Part shown: piece after piece, positions 1 to 12,250 of the stretch | How positions within the stretch are numbered: position 1 is the first letter of the stretch | How the letters are laid out: each line of letters begins with the position of its first letter | Source: Chara braunii | Lineage: Eukaryota > Streptophyta > Charophyceae > Charales > Characeae | DNA: 47,363 bases | Reading direction: 5' to 3' | Assembly: GCA_003427395.1 (NCBI GenBank) | Contig: BFEA01000275.1 | Coordinates: forward strand, 1,656,509-1,703,871 | The notes under the pieces: model-generated | What the model saw: only the letters and a program-made list of their open reading frames with translations | Database searches by the model: none | What the model was told of the DNA's origin: nothing | Program-made: the position numbers and the translations under genes

Positions 1-3
1 TAC

Positions 4-6
<3 letters not shown>

Positions 7-72
<66 letters not shown>
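7..72. repeat. (AG)n microsatellite
   Basis: An uninterrupted AG dinucleotide run of 33 units at the window edge. It is a simple sequence repeat with no coding content. Confidence 0.97.
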
Positions 73-73
<1 letters not shown>

Positions 74-993
74 CTGAATGGCAACATTGAAATGTGGGTG
101 AAATTGCGGCTATTTTTTCAGTCGGCCCACACATGGCTGAGTGGCAAGAATGAATAATGTGCTGAATCGGCGCGACGATTATTTCACGGTCTAAATGATT
201 TTTAAAAAATGATCTGATATTTTTTCTGGAAATAATACGACCTCATCTATGGATTCTCAAATTTTCAGATTTTTGTGCGGATTTCTCCGAGCACAGAAAA
301 TCACCAAAGTTGCCTCTTGCAAAACACTTGTTTCGTTGCTCCCGACCTCCTTGTTTTGAGAAGACGAGCCTCAACGCCAGGGTCTGAGGGCCCTTTTTCA
401 GTTCACATGCCCTCACTTATTTTTTTGGTCCGCTTCCACCCGAGAACTGTTCCTTCCTTGTTCCAAAAATTCCCGCTTCTAGAAGAGTTAGCTCTAGGTA
501 GTCCGCAATATCTTGAAGGACCGGTCCCCCAAATCCCCCCCCCCCCCACTAAAAACCCACTTGCACAGACGCTGAAGCTCACTATACCGCAACCTTAGAG
601 CTGCGAATATGAGAATCTGATAACAGTTTGTTAAGTCTGAGGAATGATAGTAGCCAGTCCAATTTTGAAATGAGTTGCATAAGCTAAACCGGTTGATGCT
701 GCCGGGATAACTCCGGGTTGAATTGTGAGGTCCCCAACCTCGTTTCAAGCGCTGTTTTGTAATGAAATTGAATGTGTTTAAGAAGGAAAAAAAATTGAAA
801 TGCCCCTCTGACGGTCGAGTTACCCTGTCGTGCCAGTAGGGCCTCTGAAGTTTCTTGCAGAACCCTGTCAGTGAGGGTGCAACTTTCCAGCATGCCCCTG
901 TGGTTGGTGGTGGCACTAGCAGCCGTTCCTTGGACCCTGGGAGGGGAGCTACCGGGGCATACTGAAAATTTGAAACCGGTACCAGTAGGGGCA

Positions 994-1086
994 TATTGAA
1001 CATATTTCAGGCTCAAACGACCCCAGGGTTTATTGAACACATTTCAGACTCAAACGACCCCAGGGTTTATTAAACATATTTCAACC
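994..1086. repeat. 37-bp tandem repeat, about 2.5 copies
   Basis: Units start at 994, 1031 and 1068. Each begins TATTGAACA or a one-base variant, and the two full units contain CTCAAACGACCCCAGGGTT. The third is cut short after 19 bp. Similar phrases, such as CTGGGAGGG followed by AGCTACC, recur at about 925-965 and 1388-1425, which suggests a larger, older duplication around this array. Confidence 0.85.
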
Positions 1087-1536
1087 CCCCTCGAAAAAAG
1101 TATGGCCCCACTATATTTGTGATTACTCTGAGTCATACCCCACCGATGGCCGACTTACCCTGTCGCGCCCCTTTGGCCATGATTCGAGTTTTTCATAAAA
1201 CCCCGGCGTCGGTCGGGCCTGAAATATTTTTGTGACGCCTTCATAAGTACCGGTTTCAACTTTGCGGCATGCCCCTACCGGATAGCGGTTGACTGCCATG
1301 GGGAAAAATTTCGAGATGCCCCTACTGGTACCATCCATCTATTCAGCACGCCTCTTTCGCCGTTTGAGGGTTTCATGGCATTCCCCTGGGGCCTGGGAGG
1401 GAGCTACCAGGGCATGTTAAAAATTTATCAATGACCCTATGTTTCTTGCGGCGCCTTTGCTTGTGTACAATGACAGTAGGTCATTCTGGCTGGGTAATGT
1501 TAGCCTGTGGGGCGTCCTTGCAATGCACATTCTCCT

Positions 1537-1554
1537 TGCTCTCTCTCCCTGTCT

Positions 1555-1591
<37 letters not shown>

Positions 1592-1612
1592 ATATATATA
1601 TAAATATATATA
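1537..1612. repeat. Compound (CT)n-(CA)n-(TA)n microsatellite
   Basis: A CT-rich tract passes directly into CA repeats near 1577 and then into TA and TATAAA-type repeats. This is a typical compound microsatellite. Confidence 0.95.
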
Positions 1613-1872
1613 TTTTTTGAATAGATATGATAAAATTGTGCTTATGTATGTGTAAATATATATTCATTTATATATATAGCCGTACTTATGCATATTCATG
1701 TATATCAAAGAATGAGGAGTGCTTGTTCTTTATCCATATCATGAGTGGTGTAAATTTTGGTTTTATGAGCCTACGTCGGTTCTCAATTAGGTACATTATA
1801 ATTGCTAGTATATAGTATTTATAAGATATATGGGTACTGCCCTTCAAAAAATCATCGCGCCCACATATATTT

Positions 1873-1897
1873 CCCCCCCCCCCCCCCCCCCCCCCCC
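1873..1897. repeat. 25-bp poly(C) run
   Basis: Twenty-five consecutive C bases, followed by a short spacer and a 10-bp A run (1905-1914). Homopolymers of this length are error-prone in assemblies, so the exact length is uncertain. Confidence 0.9.
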
Positions 1898-2729
1898 TCG
1901 CCCCAAAAAAAAAACCGCCACTGAGGCCCGCGCGAGGTAGCCCTTACAACTGGCACGAATATATGGCGCACGGATTCAAAAAACAAATTCAGGCGCAATG
2001 AGCCGATAGTAATGTGGTAGGTAAGCCACTATTTATTGCATCACACCGCTACCCTTCAGCCTCACTTTTGGAATCGCTGGGGTATGCCCTCCTGCGCCCG
2101 TTGCCATTTCACGGGCAGGTTGCGTATATTTTTGACGGCATCCAAAAACGTTGTTGCGGCATGATGCGTTATTGGAGAGGATTCACTACATCATTTGGTC
2201 TCTCTCACGCTCTGTTCCACCTCTTCTTCCTCCCCCTCCTCTCACCTGCCTGTCTTCGTTCTTCCTAGTTGGGGAGGTGATATTCTCCGGTAGCCGGATG
2301 CAATCCCAGAGTCCTGGAATCTCGATCTTCCGCCATCGTCGCAACTTCGGGAGTTTACTGCAGGCGACGAATATGAGCTGCACTTCGTCATCTGCATCCG
2401 GAGTGACAATTAGTTATCGATCGCCTACCCCTTCTGAATCCCTACCACTCCCCTCCTCCCTCCCTCCTCCCATGGACTAGAATGAAAGTCCGGTACCTTT
2501 CGGAATGATAACTCTGGGTTACGTCTTCCCCTGATAAGCCAGTCGAGGTGGGGATTGGTGAAAAAGCTTTTAGGAAATACCACGAATAACCCTTTTTGTT
2601 TCGTCAACGCTATGGAGTCGTTCAACCGAGTTGGGACCACCCTTTTCTTTTCCCTTTTTTTCTAGGCTACCAGCCGGGCTGCCCGGGTCGCAGATGGGCA
2701 GCCCGTGCAAGAACTAAGGAAGGTCCCGG

Positions 2730-2754
2730 AAAAAAAAAAAAAAAAAAAAAAAAA
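2730..2754. repeat. 25-bp poly(A) run, possibly a retroposon tail
   Basis: Twenty-five A bases follow a GC-rich segment (2660-2729) that contains the GGGCTGCCCGGG word and its near-inverse. An A-rich, AT-rich stretch continues to about 2915. A polyadenylated retroposon tail is possible, but no target-site duplication or promoter boxes could be confirmed. Confidence 0.5.
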
Positions 2755-2904
2755 TCAAAACAAAAAAACTTCAAAAAATCCAAAAAACAACTATGTTATG
2801 CATAAAAATAAACTGAACAAATTTTACCTCAGGGTGATATCAAAATTATTCACCAAATGTAAAATAAAAAATAAACTTTAAAAAGAATATTTTATTTTTT
2901 AATT

Positions 2905-2990
2905 TTTAATTTTTTTTTGACCCGGCCGGGCAAGTGAACTCGGGTCACTCTGGTAGCCTAGCTGTTTTTCCTTTTTTTCCCCCCTTTTTT
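2905..2990 (-). repeat. Possible tRNA-related SINE remnant
   Basis: On the - strand this reads as a GC-rich, tRNA-arm-like stretch containing CCGAGTTCACTTGCCCGG, followed directly by an A-rich tail of A and T runs. The GAGTTCACTTGCC word is a loose match to a pol III B box. No A box or cloverleaf could be drawn, so this stays speculative. Confidence 0.2.
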
Positions 2991-5900
2991 TGTTCATAAT
3001 AATTGTTGTTATAATGTGTTGTCCTCTGCCTCCTGTCAGGCTTGATTGCTACTTAACCCTTGTTTGCTCTAGTATTGTGGTGGTTTGTGTGTGATGAATG
3101 TGTCATGTCCTAGGAATTGACAAGTGTTTCCTAGTCGTGGCAGAAATAAAATCTTGAAGACACCTAACCCATGGATGCCTCACAGGTCTTTGTTGCCATC
3201 GTCGCAATCTTCGCGATTTTTCTCGCCCTGTTAGCCTTTTTTGCGCTTCTGGAATTCTAAGCTCTCCAATACAACGAGTGCAAGTCATTTTGCAGCTCCG
3301 GAAACTCTAGGGCAAAACCAACGTAGTCGAAGTTTTGTATTCAGGAGTAGGAGCTATGGAGGTTGTGAGGTGGTTAGTATTTGTCATTCTAGGTTTTTTG
3401 ATTGGGCTCGCTTCATTCACATTGTTCATGACAGCTGATTTGCTCCACCAGTCTTTTCGAACCGCGATGGAGGAGGGAGGTGTATGTATGGCTGCCCCTG
3501 GGCGCATGTTGATGGTATGGTTTCCACTTGCTATGAAAGTTTCATTTTTTTGCTAGGCTCTGCGGGCAAAGTCGTCCTTGGTGATGTTTTTCATTACCCT
3601 TCACCCCCCGATTAGATTGGTTTGGCATAACATGTAAGACTTTTGTGGACCTCGTTGAAATACATGGGTAGCTATGCATAAGGGGTGGTGATGTATTAGG
3701 GCTTTGCACTGATGTATGACGGTATGCGTTGTCGGTGCGAATACCATTACAAGGGTATCCGCCCTGGTTTTTACAAGCGACAAAAGATAGTTTTGGTTTA
3801 AAGTTTAAGTATACCGCGTTAGGCGCGGCGGCGTCTGTAATTTGCGTTGACTGGGTGGTTAACTAGGATAAAGAGTGTGTGTGGGCGCGCAGAATTTTGA
3901 GGCGCGCGTGATCTTTTTATTTGTTGATGATTGAAGAGTCGGCGTGATCGCCTGCCAGATTGTTCTTTTGATTAAGTAGGGATCAAAAGGAGTAGGTCTC
4001 GCTGACTAGGGTGTTTGCCTGTGACCTGTGCGTATGTACGGAGGACGGCACCGACAACAATGCGACTTCTGAGAGAGTTTCAGTAGGCCAGCGCGTTGCG
4101 TTGTGCCCGTTTTATTTAGGTGTCCGTCAGAACCAAACCTAGACTTGGGCCTAGCACTAGTGGTTACACTGCCGGACTTTCATCATGGAGATTTATGGAG
4201 ATCGAGTGGCGACGACGCGAGGATATCAGAGTAGCGCAGAGAGCCCGGCGGGGCTATCCCCCCTTGGGTTTGCCATCGGCGTAGTCAGGGCGGCATCGGT
4301 GGCTTTTTTTTCCTCGTCATCATATTCTGACGAATAGGAGTTTTAAAATATTTTTATTTCTAAGTTATTATTAAATTACTCCGTTGTTTCTTGACTTAGA
4401 AAGGACGGCGAGTGCGCGTCTCTTTTTCGTTGACCGGTGGATTCGTGTAAGGATGGGACGCTGGTACGAGTCACTCGCACCACTGTCTTGAAGCACGGAC
4501 CGGGGAGTTCAACGTGCATGCGAGCCAAGGGGTGGTTAGCCCACGAGGCGGGGAGCCCAAGCAGCGGGGGCTGTCCCGGGTGTACCGTCCGCCAATCATG
4601 ATCTATGAGGAAGGTTGGAGTGTGTGCATGCCCGTTGGGACCACAAAAGATAGCGGACTATATTTGGGGCGCTGTGGGACGGCCGCTGCAGCAGCCCACT
4701 TGTGAAGGTTTTCTCCGCTTCGGTCTTCAAGGTTCTCATTTGAACGTTCGAGAGCCGCGCCAGGCCCAGGCCACCAGGGCCTGATGCAGGGTCACGTGAA
4801 GCATGTTGTATTCGCGGGGCTCCCCTGAGTGTGGCTGTTTGCCCCTCACCCGTAGGCTAGTACAAGGGCCGCTTGGCCTTTGGTGGTGCCGTGGGGCAAC
4901 GCCACGGTGGAAGTCCTTCGGGATATCCGTAATGCTCGGGCGACACAGAGGAGATTAGCATTGCCCCTTAGTACGGATGAAAAGCATAAAACGGTAGAGG
5001 AATCCGGACGGGCCCTCTCGTTAGGTGCACGAACAAAAGGGGAAGAGTGTCGTGGTAGTGGTGAAATCGGCAGCGGTCCCTGCTGGGCACACCGCTCGTC
5101 AGGCGGAATAGAAGGGCGAAGAATTGCTCGGGCCGTCGGGTAGTCGGCCACTTTTGAGTATCGCCGGAGCAACCCGACCGGACTGCGACAGGGGTTGGGA
5201 TAGGTGATAGCGCAGCGGGCGGAGTCGAGAGAAAGACGAGAGGGGAGCAACCATGAACCTGGCTGGAGCCGGCGGTGAGGTGCGTTCAGAGGAGAAGACG
5301 GGGGAGTTAGTGAGGGGTGACGGGTAGGAGGCTGGCAGCAGGCAGCGGGGCAACGGGCTAGGGAAGCGGAAGATGGACCTGGACGGCATGCCGCGCAAGG
5401 TGCATTCGGGTGAGAAGGTGAAGATGGCGGGGTGAAACGGGGGCACGGCGGAAGGGGGAATCCAGTTTTCACAAGGTTGTCGAGGGAATCGGGGAAGGAG
5501 AAGGTGTAGGTAGGGGTTTTCGGGGTGGGCGACCCCGAATCTCGCGTCAGAATTAGTAGAGGGTTAGTAGAATCAGAGCTAGTTAGAAAAAGACGTGCGC
5601 GGAGGCTATGGCGGGAGGGATGATAGTGGGAGTTAAAAGTTCAGAATCCCACTCGATTCTCCACGGATTTGAGCGGGATAAGGTGCAAAACTGAGTTTTT
5701 AGGGCCGGGCGACTTCAAAACTGTTGTTAGTCCGAGTAGTGAATAAGTAGAATGGAAGGAAGGAAGAGAAGTGGGTGCGCCGGGATATGGCGGGGCGACG
5801 GGAGAGGCAGAGAGCAAAGAGTATAGCCCGCCCGTTTCTCGATGAAAACGGGCGATCAAGGAGTCAAAGTGGGGGTTTTCAGGAATGGCGGATTGAACGG

Positions 5901-7386
5901 TAATGTTGGGTTTAAAATTTACTAGTTAGTTCATGAGATTGTTAGTAGAGAGTCTGCGCCCAGGGGCAGAGTGGGTTTTGTTTTTTTTACCTTTGTGAAA
6001 ACGTGATGTATCTATCCACGTTTTAGCGGAAGATTCACTCGATTTTTTTTGCCCGTAGGGGGAATAACGCCGGCGGCAGGATATGCAGTCCGCCGTAGAT
6101 TGGAGACTTACCTGAGCATGGCGCGCCGTCCTGCCGTGTCTGGAGAGAGAGACTCATCCGCGCAGCCAAGCTGGTCCGCAACGCCCCTAGCCTTCGGCTT
6201 GCGACAGATCCACGACGGTCTCGTTCGCCCATAACGAAGAGTCTGCTCAGACTCTGCTCAGAAACAGAGGGATGATCGAGGAGTTGGGGCTTACCTGTCG
6301 GTTGGCTCCCTTGCTGACGACGAAGGAGAGATGGCAGGTTGGTGATGTACCTGGTGGTTGGGGTATCGCCCTTTCTACCGGAGGGAATGGCGAGAGGCCA
6401 GCCGTAGGAGAGGGGGCTACTGGTCGGCCAACACGCTGCATATGCCAGGAGGTGTATCTGCCCGCAGCCTAGCGGGCGATTCAGCTTTTGGGCGGATAGC
6501 TGGCTGAGCGAGGAGAGGTGGCTGCCACTACGCTTCGGCTCGGTATCCTGGTTGATCCCGTCACAGTGGTCAGTGCCTATAAGCCTGTTAGCCGGATTCT
6601 CGGTCGGGGTTTCAAAAGTACTTGCTCGCTGCTGCCACGGAGCAAAGTTCGCTGTGTCCGCTACCTCCCTGTTAAGTTGTTGATTGTATGTGCGCCGGGA
6701 CTTCTGGTACTCTGGCCAGTTGCAAACACCTGGCGTTTGGGCGCTCGCCACGAGCTGGTATATGGGTACAGGCAATAGCTGCAACGGTTACCACCGGCGG
6801 CGGTGCGGTTGTAAGAAAGGCTGTGCGAACTGCTGTATGACCGTGGTGTTACTGTGGTCACTGCTTCATCCGCGTCTTGTTGCGCAAGCTGCCATGGGCT
6901 TCTGTATCAGGAAGCAGAGCACGTAAGATGGGCACGGTCTGGGTACGACGATGTTGAGCAACGTCGCCACAGATTCACCAAGGGTTGTTATGGATCGCGG
7001 TGCGACTGCTGTAGGTTGAGGACAGGCTACCATTATAGTTGCTGTTCATCGTATGTACGCAGGCTGCGGGTTGAGCATGAATATGCTGTTGTGTATGATA
7101 CACGATCTGCTGCTGCGTACAGGCTGACTGTTGCAGTTTGTTAAAGGGCGGTGGTTGGACTTGGGAAGACGATTGAACTTGGAGAAGGTGGCTGCTGCTG
7201 CAGCTCAGTGGAATAGGTGAAGGAGGTTAGTGTTGTGATTTGGGAGGTCGGCAGGGAATGGACTTTGACGATTGACTGCTGAATTGACCAAGCTGTTACT
7301 TGGCTGCCATTGCGGGGCCCTCAGGCGCTGAAGGCGACAAGGCCCCCTCGTGTGAGTCTGAGAGCACCCTTCTTGTATCTCGAGCA

Positions 7387-7393
7387 TATAAAA
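7387..7393 (+). promoter_or_regulatory. Candidate TATA box in giant LTR copy A
   Basis: The word TATAAAA sits in a GC-rich context followed by a pyrimidine-rich stretch (CCCCTCCTTCTGCCCTTC), which suits a pol II start region. If real, it would place the hairpin array at 7814-8374 inside the transcript. The equivalent position in copy B (about 39049) reads GTCTAAAA, so the box is lost there. Prediction by eye only. Confidence 0.3.
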
Positions 7394-7813
7394 CCCCTCC
7401 TTCTGCCCTTCTTACTCTAAGTCTAGTCTGCTGGTTCTGAGAGGAAGGCGGCAGGCAAGATTGCAACCTGTAATCCGCGCCAAGGCCTATGTGGGAGGTT
7501 GCCCCACCGATTGCGGGAGCTCTGCCGGTACTCAGGAGGAGTTCTGGAGGCAGGGAATCGTCAGGTAAACCACTTTCATCTGTACAACCTACTACCACCC
7601 ATGTTTGTTTATCCCCCGGCTGTATGACTGTTGTATGCATGAGGTTGTCCCTATAGTTTTTGCTTTCTCTTCAGGACCTAATCAGACTGAATGGAAGGAA
7701 CGTGTGAAGGTGAAGCCTAAGTTTCTTCTTTATTTTGGTTGAAAGCAGACAAAGGTATAAACTGGGGGAAGGTGGAAGGAAGGTAGTCTTTTTTATTTAA
7801 CTGTTTTCTGGGG

Positions 7814-8374
7814 AACCATGCATTGTTTCCATAGTGAATGGCCTAGTTGCTCTAGTTAACTCTGGGGGTTTGCCTGATTGAAGAAGTTTAAGTTCTTGTT
7901 TATTCTGAGGGAGGATTTATGGTTTAAGGGTAAGCATTGTTTCCATGGTGAATGGTTTAGCCTGAAAACCACGCACATAAGTTAAACAGAGTATAAAGGG
8001 AAAATACTTTATATATATTTGCATGTGAATTGGCAGTTGGGCATTGTTTCCATGATGAATGGTCCAGCGTTAAGCCATATCATCAAGAAGAGAAAGATAA
8101 AAATTCGGAGTATAAATTGAAATAGTCTGGGCAAGCTGAACATTGTTTTCATAGCGAATGGTTCAGTCCCCTGCTCATATTTGCTTTCTGTTTTGAAAAC
8201 AAAGTCAGAGAAATACTAAATTTTGGATATTAAACGGCTAAGGGCGGCTAGACATTGTTTCCATGGCGAATGGCCTAGTCATATGCCCAAAAGAAGAGAG
8301 AAGTAGTTGTGCAACCTGTTCGGGTATATATTAAAGGCAAGCTGAGTATTGTTTCCATGGAGAATGATCCAACC
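7814..8374. repeat. Array of six hairpins with conserved core, LTR copy A
   Basis: A 20-nt core close to CATTGTTTCCATGGTGAATG occurs at 7821, 7935, 8042, 8141, 8253 and 8347, spaced 94-114 bp. In several units the flanks are complementary and differ between units: GCTGAA pairs with TTCAG at 8141, and GGCTAGA with CCTAG at 8253. The core itself can pair through CATT and AATG. The sequence between cores is not conserved from unit to unit. The array also occurs in LTR copy B with one more unit, at 39485. Confidence 0.85.
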
Positions 8375-8619
8375 CTATGTCTTATGTAAGAAGGAAATAA
8401 GGGTTCAAGGACTTAAAAGATCCATAAACTACCTATATGGAATGAACTTGGGATGGTGAGAGTACTTATATTTGTGGTTTGGTTTGCATGTGACTGAGTG
8501 AGATGGCTAGTTTGTTTGGGTTTCAGTATTATAGGTAGTTGCTTTAGTTGTTTGCCACGTGATAGAGCCATATTCTGTAATAACTTTTTTTTACTTAGGT
8601 CAATTCTTTCATTCTCTGA

Positions 8620-9220
8620 TATCTTTTCTTATACTTGGCTTTGTATAAATCTTGGTTAGCTACTTTCTGTACGGGAAGCGCTGCCGAAATTTCTATAAAT
8701 CCAAGGAGTTAGTTGAATTTTGACTTGTCAAAAGTTCAACTTTGTCTTTTCTCTTATCTGACCTAGTTAAAATCAAGGAAGTCTCCCTTTCTAAAGGGAA
8801 TGCTGCCAAAATTTTTGCTAATTCAGGGAGTTAGACAAAATGGAACTTCGGCAAGTCAAAGTAACTTTCAAATTCTAGACTTATCCTTGTATAAATTTTG
8901 GAATAACACTTTTCTAGAGAGAGTGCTACCGAAATTTCTGCAAAACTAAGGAGTCAGTCAAATCTTGTCTAAGTTGAACTCAAGTTGTCTTTTGAGTTCA
9001 TATTTGACTTCGTATATATATGGGAAGTCTCCCTTTCTAAAGAGAGTGCTGTCCAAATTTTTACTAATTCAGGGAGTTAGACAAAATTTGACTTTCCAGA
9101 GTTAAAGATTATTTCTGCTTTCATATTTGGACTTATATAAATTCTGGAAAGGCACCTTTCCAACGGGAAGCGCTGCCGAAATTTTCTTAGTTTAAGGGAG
9201 ATCGATTAGATTTTGACAGG
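8620..9220. repeat. ~123-bp tandem repeat, five units, LTR copy A
   Basis: The word CTGCCGAAATT or a close variant recurs at 8681, 8802, 8926, 9049 and 9173, spacing 121-124 bp, followed each time by a GGAGTTAG-like phrase. Units 1, 3 and 5 resemble each other more than units 2 and 4, so the higher-order unit may be a dimer. Copy B has only three such units before it is truncated, and appears to have lost one through a deletion that fused units 1 and 2. Confidence 0.8.
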
Positions 9221-12200
9221 TGACGATTCTGGTAGTCCATTCTAAGTAGGGGAGATTTTGCCATGAGTCTACCTTTCTTTGGCCACTTGCTTAGAGGTAG
9301 ACCTAGATATAGTTAACTAGGATGATTTTGGTAAGATCGTGACACGGAGATTGTTCTCCATGGACTTATAGATTTAGCCTGGGACATTGACCTGTCGTGT
9401 GTTACAGGTCCTCTTGATCGTTTGGTTCAAGTTCAGGACTAGATTCAGCTTGATCCCTTGAGGATCATCTTCTGTTATCACTGATAACAAGTTGGTTGCC
9501 GATTCGTCGGTTTACGATTCAACTCCAGTTCACTCCTGCCACTCAACCTAAAGGCTTTAGCCTTTCGATTGAACTGTTTTGTTGTGTTTTCACCCGGACT
9601 TTATTGAATGACCATCCAACAAAAGGACTGAGTATTTATTTAAGAGTTGCACGAGTGAGGCTTGTATGGCTAAAGCGAGGGGTATGAGTGCAAGGAATGG
9701 TTGAAGTTGACCCCGTGTAGTGTGTGGACTTCTGGATGAATCTTTGATGTGATTGCAGGTATGGTTGTGGTTCGACTCCTGGAAGTGATTGCCTGCGATT
9801 TCATACATATATGGCTGAGAGGAGCCTCACTGTGTCTGTGAGAAGTGATCGTCTTATATAATCCACCCTTACGTGTTTATAAGCGCCCTGAGTATTTGAG
9901 AGGCCTACTTTGAGTGTAAATGAGGGTTGACCAGATTATGTCTTGAGAGAAAAGGAAGACTCCCTTTTTATCCTTGCTTTTTAGAGTTGCATGGTTGGAT
10001 GTTGTAGTTCGTGACAACCGTCAAAGTCAAACCCCTTGAGGCCCGGAGTGGGACTCATCTCCTGGGCAGTAAGAAGCGACTGTCGCCACAGGTATGGACG
10101 TGTGTACCACCCACTGTGCACAGAGTGCAGAAGAGGGTGTGTGATCTTCAACCGCGCATGGTGGTTGTCCAACACCGAGAGATTAATCCTCAAGGCGCGT
10201 GTCAGCCGACACTTGAGTGTCGAATGCGACCCTCACGATTAACAAGGACCGCATGATTATTGGCACTACATAGTACGCCATCATTGCTACTGCTTGCGTA
10301 CGTTTGCATTGCGAGTCAATATGGCTTAGCCCTGCGTCCGCGCGGTTTCATATCAAGTCTCGCGCGCGACGCCTATCCGATTTCTGCATCGGAGAGTTAT
10401 GGGTTGGCTACCGAGGGGCTAGGAACGTTGTCGCGTTGTTTGTGTTGTGTCGTTTTCGTGTGTGTGTGTGTGTTGTATTTTTGTGTTTGTAAAGTGGCGT
10501 GCGCGTGGTGTGTGGGATGCGTCCTTGTCGACCGACGTCGGACCGCGCTTGGGACTTCAGCCCCCCAAGATGTCGGAACGCGTGCGGGCCCGATAGGCGT
10601 ATTACCGCACGTACCCCCTATGCTACAACGAACGAGAAACGCCCTCGGTTGGTCCACCTCTGCGATTGCAACTGATTAGCTTTCGTACTGTGGACTGGTA
10701 GCTCGGCGGGGATACGCCCACCGAAGGGAGGTGACAACTCCCGTAAGGTGGAGGTAAGTCGTACCTCGCGTAGGCCCTATCCTGTCGTAGGGGCTCGTGA
10801 GAGGCATGGCTGGCGTACTCGTCCGGAGCGGCTTGCGGAAGCTCCATGTATATTTGCGACGAAGGATCTTAAATCCAACTCCTGCGTGACGCGGCCGAGA
10901 GGGTCCCGCACTGCTGCGTGCGGTGCCGGACCGATTTGCTCGACAGATGGCGTCGTTGCCGAGGATAACGGTTGCTTACCGTTGTCCCTGGTGGAACGAC
11001 ATTCGGGTATTAAAAGTGAGAAAAATAGGCAAATGGGAAGTTTTCATTAGGACGATATGAGTGATCAGTTGATATCTTGCCTATTAATTGGAAGTGTCAT
11101 AAAATTGAGAGGTCGTTAAAAATCGGGTCTAGATTCGAGGCAGGTTGATGATTCAGGCGAAGTGACCATTTCTGCTTTATTGATTAGGTTGGGCAGAATG
11201 GTTGGTAGCAGACAGTGCTGGATAAAAAAAGTGAAGTGAGGGTTGATTACGCGATGTGTTTTTGATTGATGCAACCTGATTTTTATTAATGTGGTATGAG
11301 TGACCCGATGGTGATAAGTAATTTGATTTTGCGGTCACCGACGTTAACTAGCTTGAGGGTGTTTGAGATTGGTAACCTTTTTGATTCGGTAGATGGAAGG
11401 CCTGGGCAGTGCTTCGTGTGCTTAGCGTGGCTAAGATTAAGCATGGCTATTATGAGAGTTAGCCCTATGATGTACCTTTTTTGACGGCCATAAGAGTCGT
11501 CTGAGTAATTGGGAAAGCATCGTAATACGGTTGCAGCAGAATGAAGCTAATCAAGAGCTGAAGGTATAGACCCTCTCCTAGGCGTCAGGTTAGAAATCGT
11601 TTGTGTGCTTTGAGGAGAAGTAGTTTAAGGGCAGTTGAAGGATATTATGTGCGAGGATTTGGAGGTTTGAGTCTGGATCCTGAATGGTTGTTCTGCTACG
11701 GGGCGTAGTGAGTCTAGGTAATACCTTCTTTACGTGAAGGACATCTAATCCAGGGGGTAGTCGAAGTAGCAGTGAAGAAGCTAACACCTAGATTATCATG
11801 CTTACTTTTGAGAGGGTAATAAAATATAGGCGATGTTAAACTGCGTGAACATTTCCAGATTTGGACCATCCATTTGAATCTGTAGGGGTAGGGTTAAGAG
11901 CTTGAGACTATCCTTGTCTAAGAGCACTTTCTCTTGGGTTGTATATTGAACTCCTCCGTATGTGCCAGGTCTTACCTAAGTAAGCTTACCTAACGCCTAT
12001 TTGTGTGAGGCTATGTGCCGGAAGACTATATCCATTTGACAATTTACTCTTGCCAGAATGTATTTATATGGGCTAGGTATTTGAAGTATGTATTTGAACT
12101 GCTTAGTTTGCAGGGATCTATATGAGTGTCTCTAGTCCGTTCGTTGATTTATAACGGTTGGTTAAAGTTTGTACGTTTGGGTCGCTCTTCCAAGCGGGGA

Positions 12201-12250
12201 GGGGATTGTCAGTTTAATAACGGAGGGCGCGTGCTGGACGTTTGTCTGTG
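9221..12250 (+). other. Long leader of element II, non-coding
   Basis: About 3 kb between the recognisable LTR subrepeats and the X4 start codon. The unresolved end of the LTR and the primer binding site should lie here, but I found no convincing match to a tRNA 3' end. It contains two near-perfect palindromes (9473-9489, 9550-9565), a GT microsatellite (about 10458-10472) and a GC-rich stretch at about 10300-10990. No frame has recognisable protein motifs. Confidence 0.5.
9473..9489. repeat. Perfect 17-bp palindrome
   Basis: TGTTATCA, one central C, then TGATAACA: an 8-bp perfect stem. A second short hairpin, AAAGGCT-TT-AGCCTTT, lies at 9550-9565. The function is unknown. Confidence 0.7.

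Larger units (their letters stand above)
73..3729. other. Non-coding left flank
   Basis: I see no convincing gene here. Reading frames are short, lack recognisable motifs and often run through homopolymers. The stretch holds a 13-bp C run (535-547), a 37-bp tandem repeat (994-1086), a degenerate dispersed duplication between about 820 and 1430, a compound microsatellite (1537-1612), a 25-bp C run (1873-1897) and a 25-bp A run (2730-2754). A + strand frame at 3335-3556 begins with a hydrophobic stretch but has no homologue that I know. The segment abuts the giant LTR-like repeat at 3730. Confidence 0.6.
3730..9220 (+). repeat. Giant LTR-like repeat, copy A (element II 5' side)
   Basis: A repeat of at least 5.4 kb that recurs almost collinearly at 35369-40752, with scattered substitutions and a few unit-sized indels. 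It begins TGTCGGTGCGAATACC, an LTR-like TG start, followed by a palindromic ATACC(N)GGGTAT hairpin. Element III begins at 40822 on the other strand with the same word, which supports this as a family terminus. The 3' end is unknown because copy B is truncated at 40752. The end given here is where the 120-bp subrepeats stop. No open frame inside looks protein coding, since frames shared with copy B carry mostly amino-acid-changing differences. Alternative: a long internal repeat rather than an LTR. Confidence 0.65.

Noticed and set aside
3335-3556. 73-codon + strand frame with a hydrophobic N-terminal half
   Set aside because: No homologue known to me, no supporting context, and an overlapping frame on the other strand is equally long.
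4514-4705. 63-codon frame conserved in LTR copies A and B (36166-36357)
   Set aside because: Three of six differences change the amino acid, which is no sign of protein selection. Conservation simply reflects LTR identity.
4880-5143. 87-codon frame shared by both LTR copies
   Set aside because: Starts at a non-ATG codon, and nearly all differences between copies change the residue.
6035-6784. 249-codon open frame on the - strand inside LTR copy A
   Set aside because: The matching frame in copy B (about 37970-38413) is interrupted by a stop, no motif is visible, and the region behaves as non-coding LTR.
9768-9778. Pol III B-box-like word GGTTCGACTCC
   Set aside because: No A box at proper spacing and no cloverleaf; the T-stem does not pair. 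Not called a tRNA.
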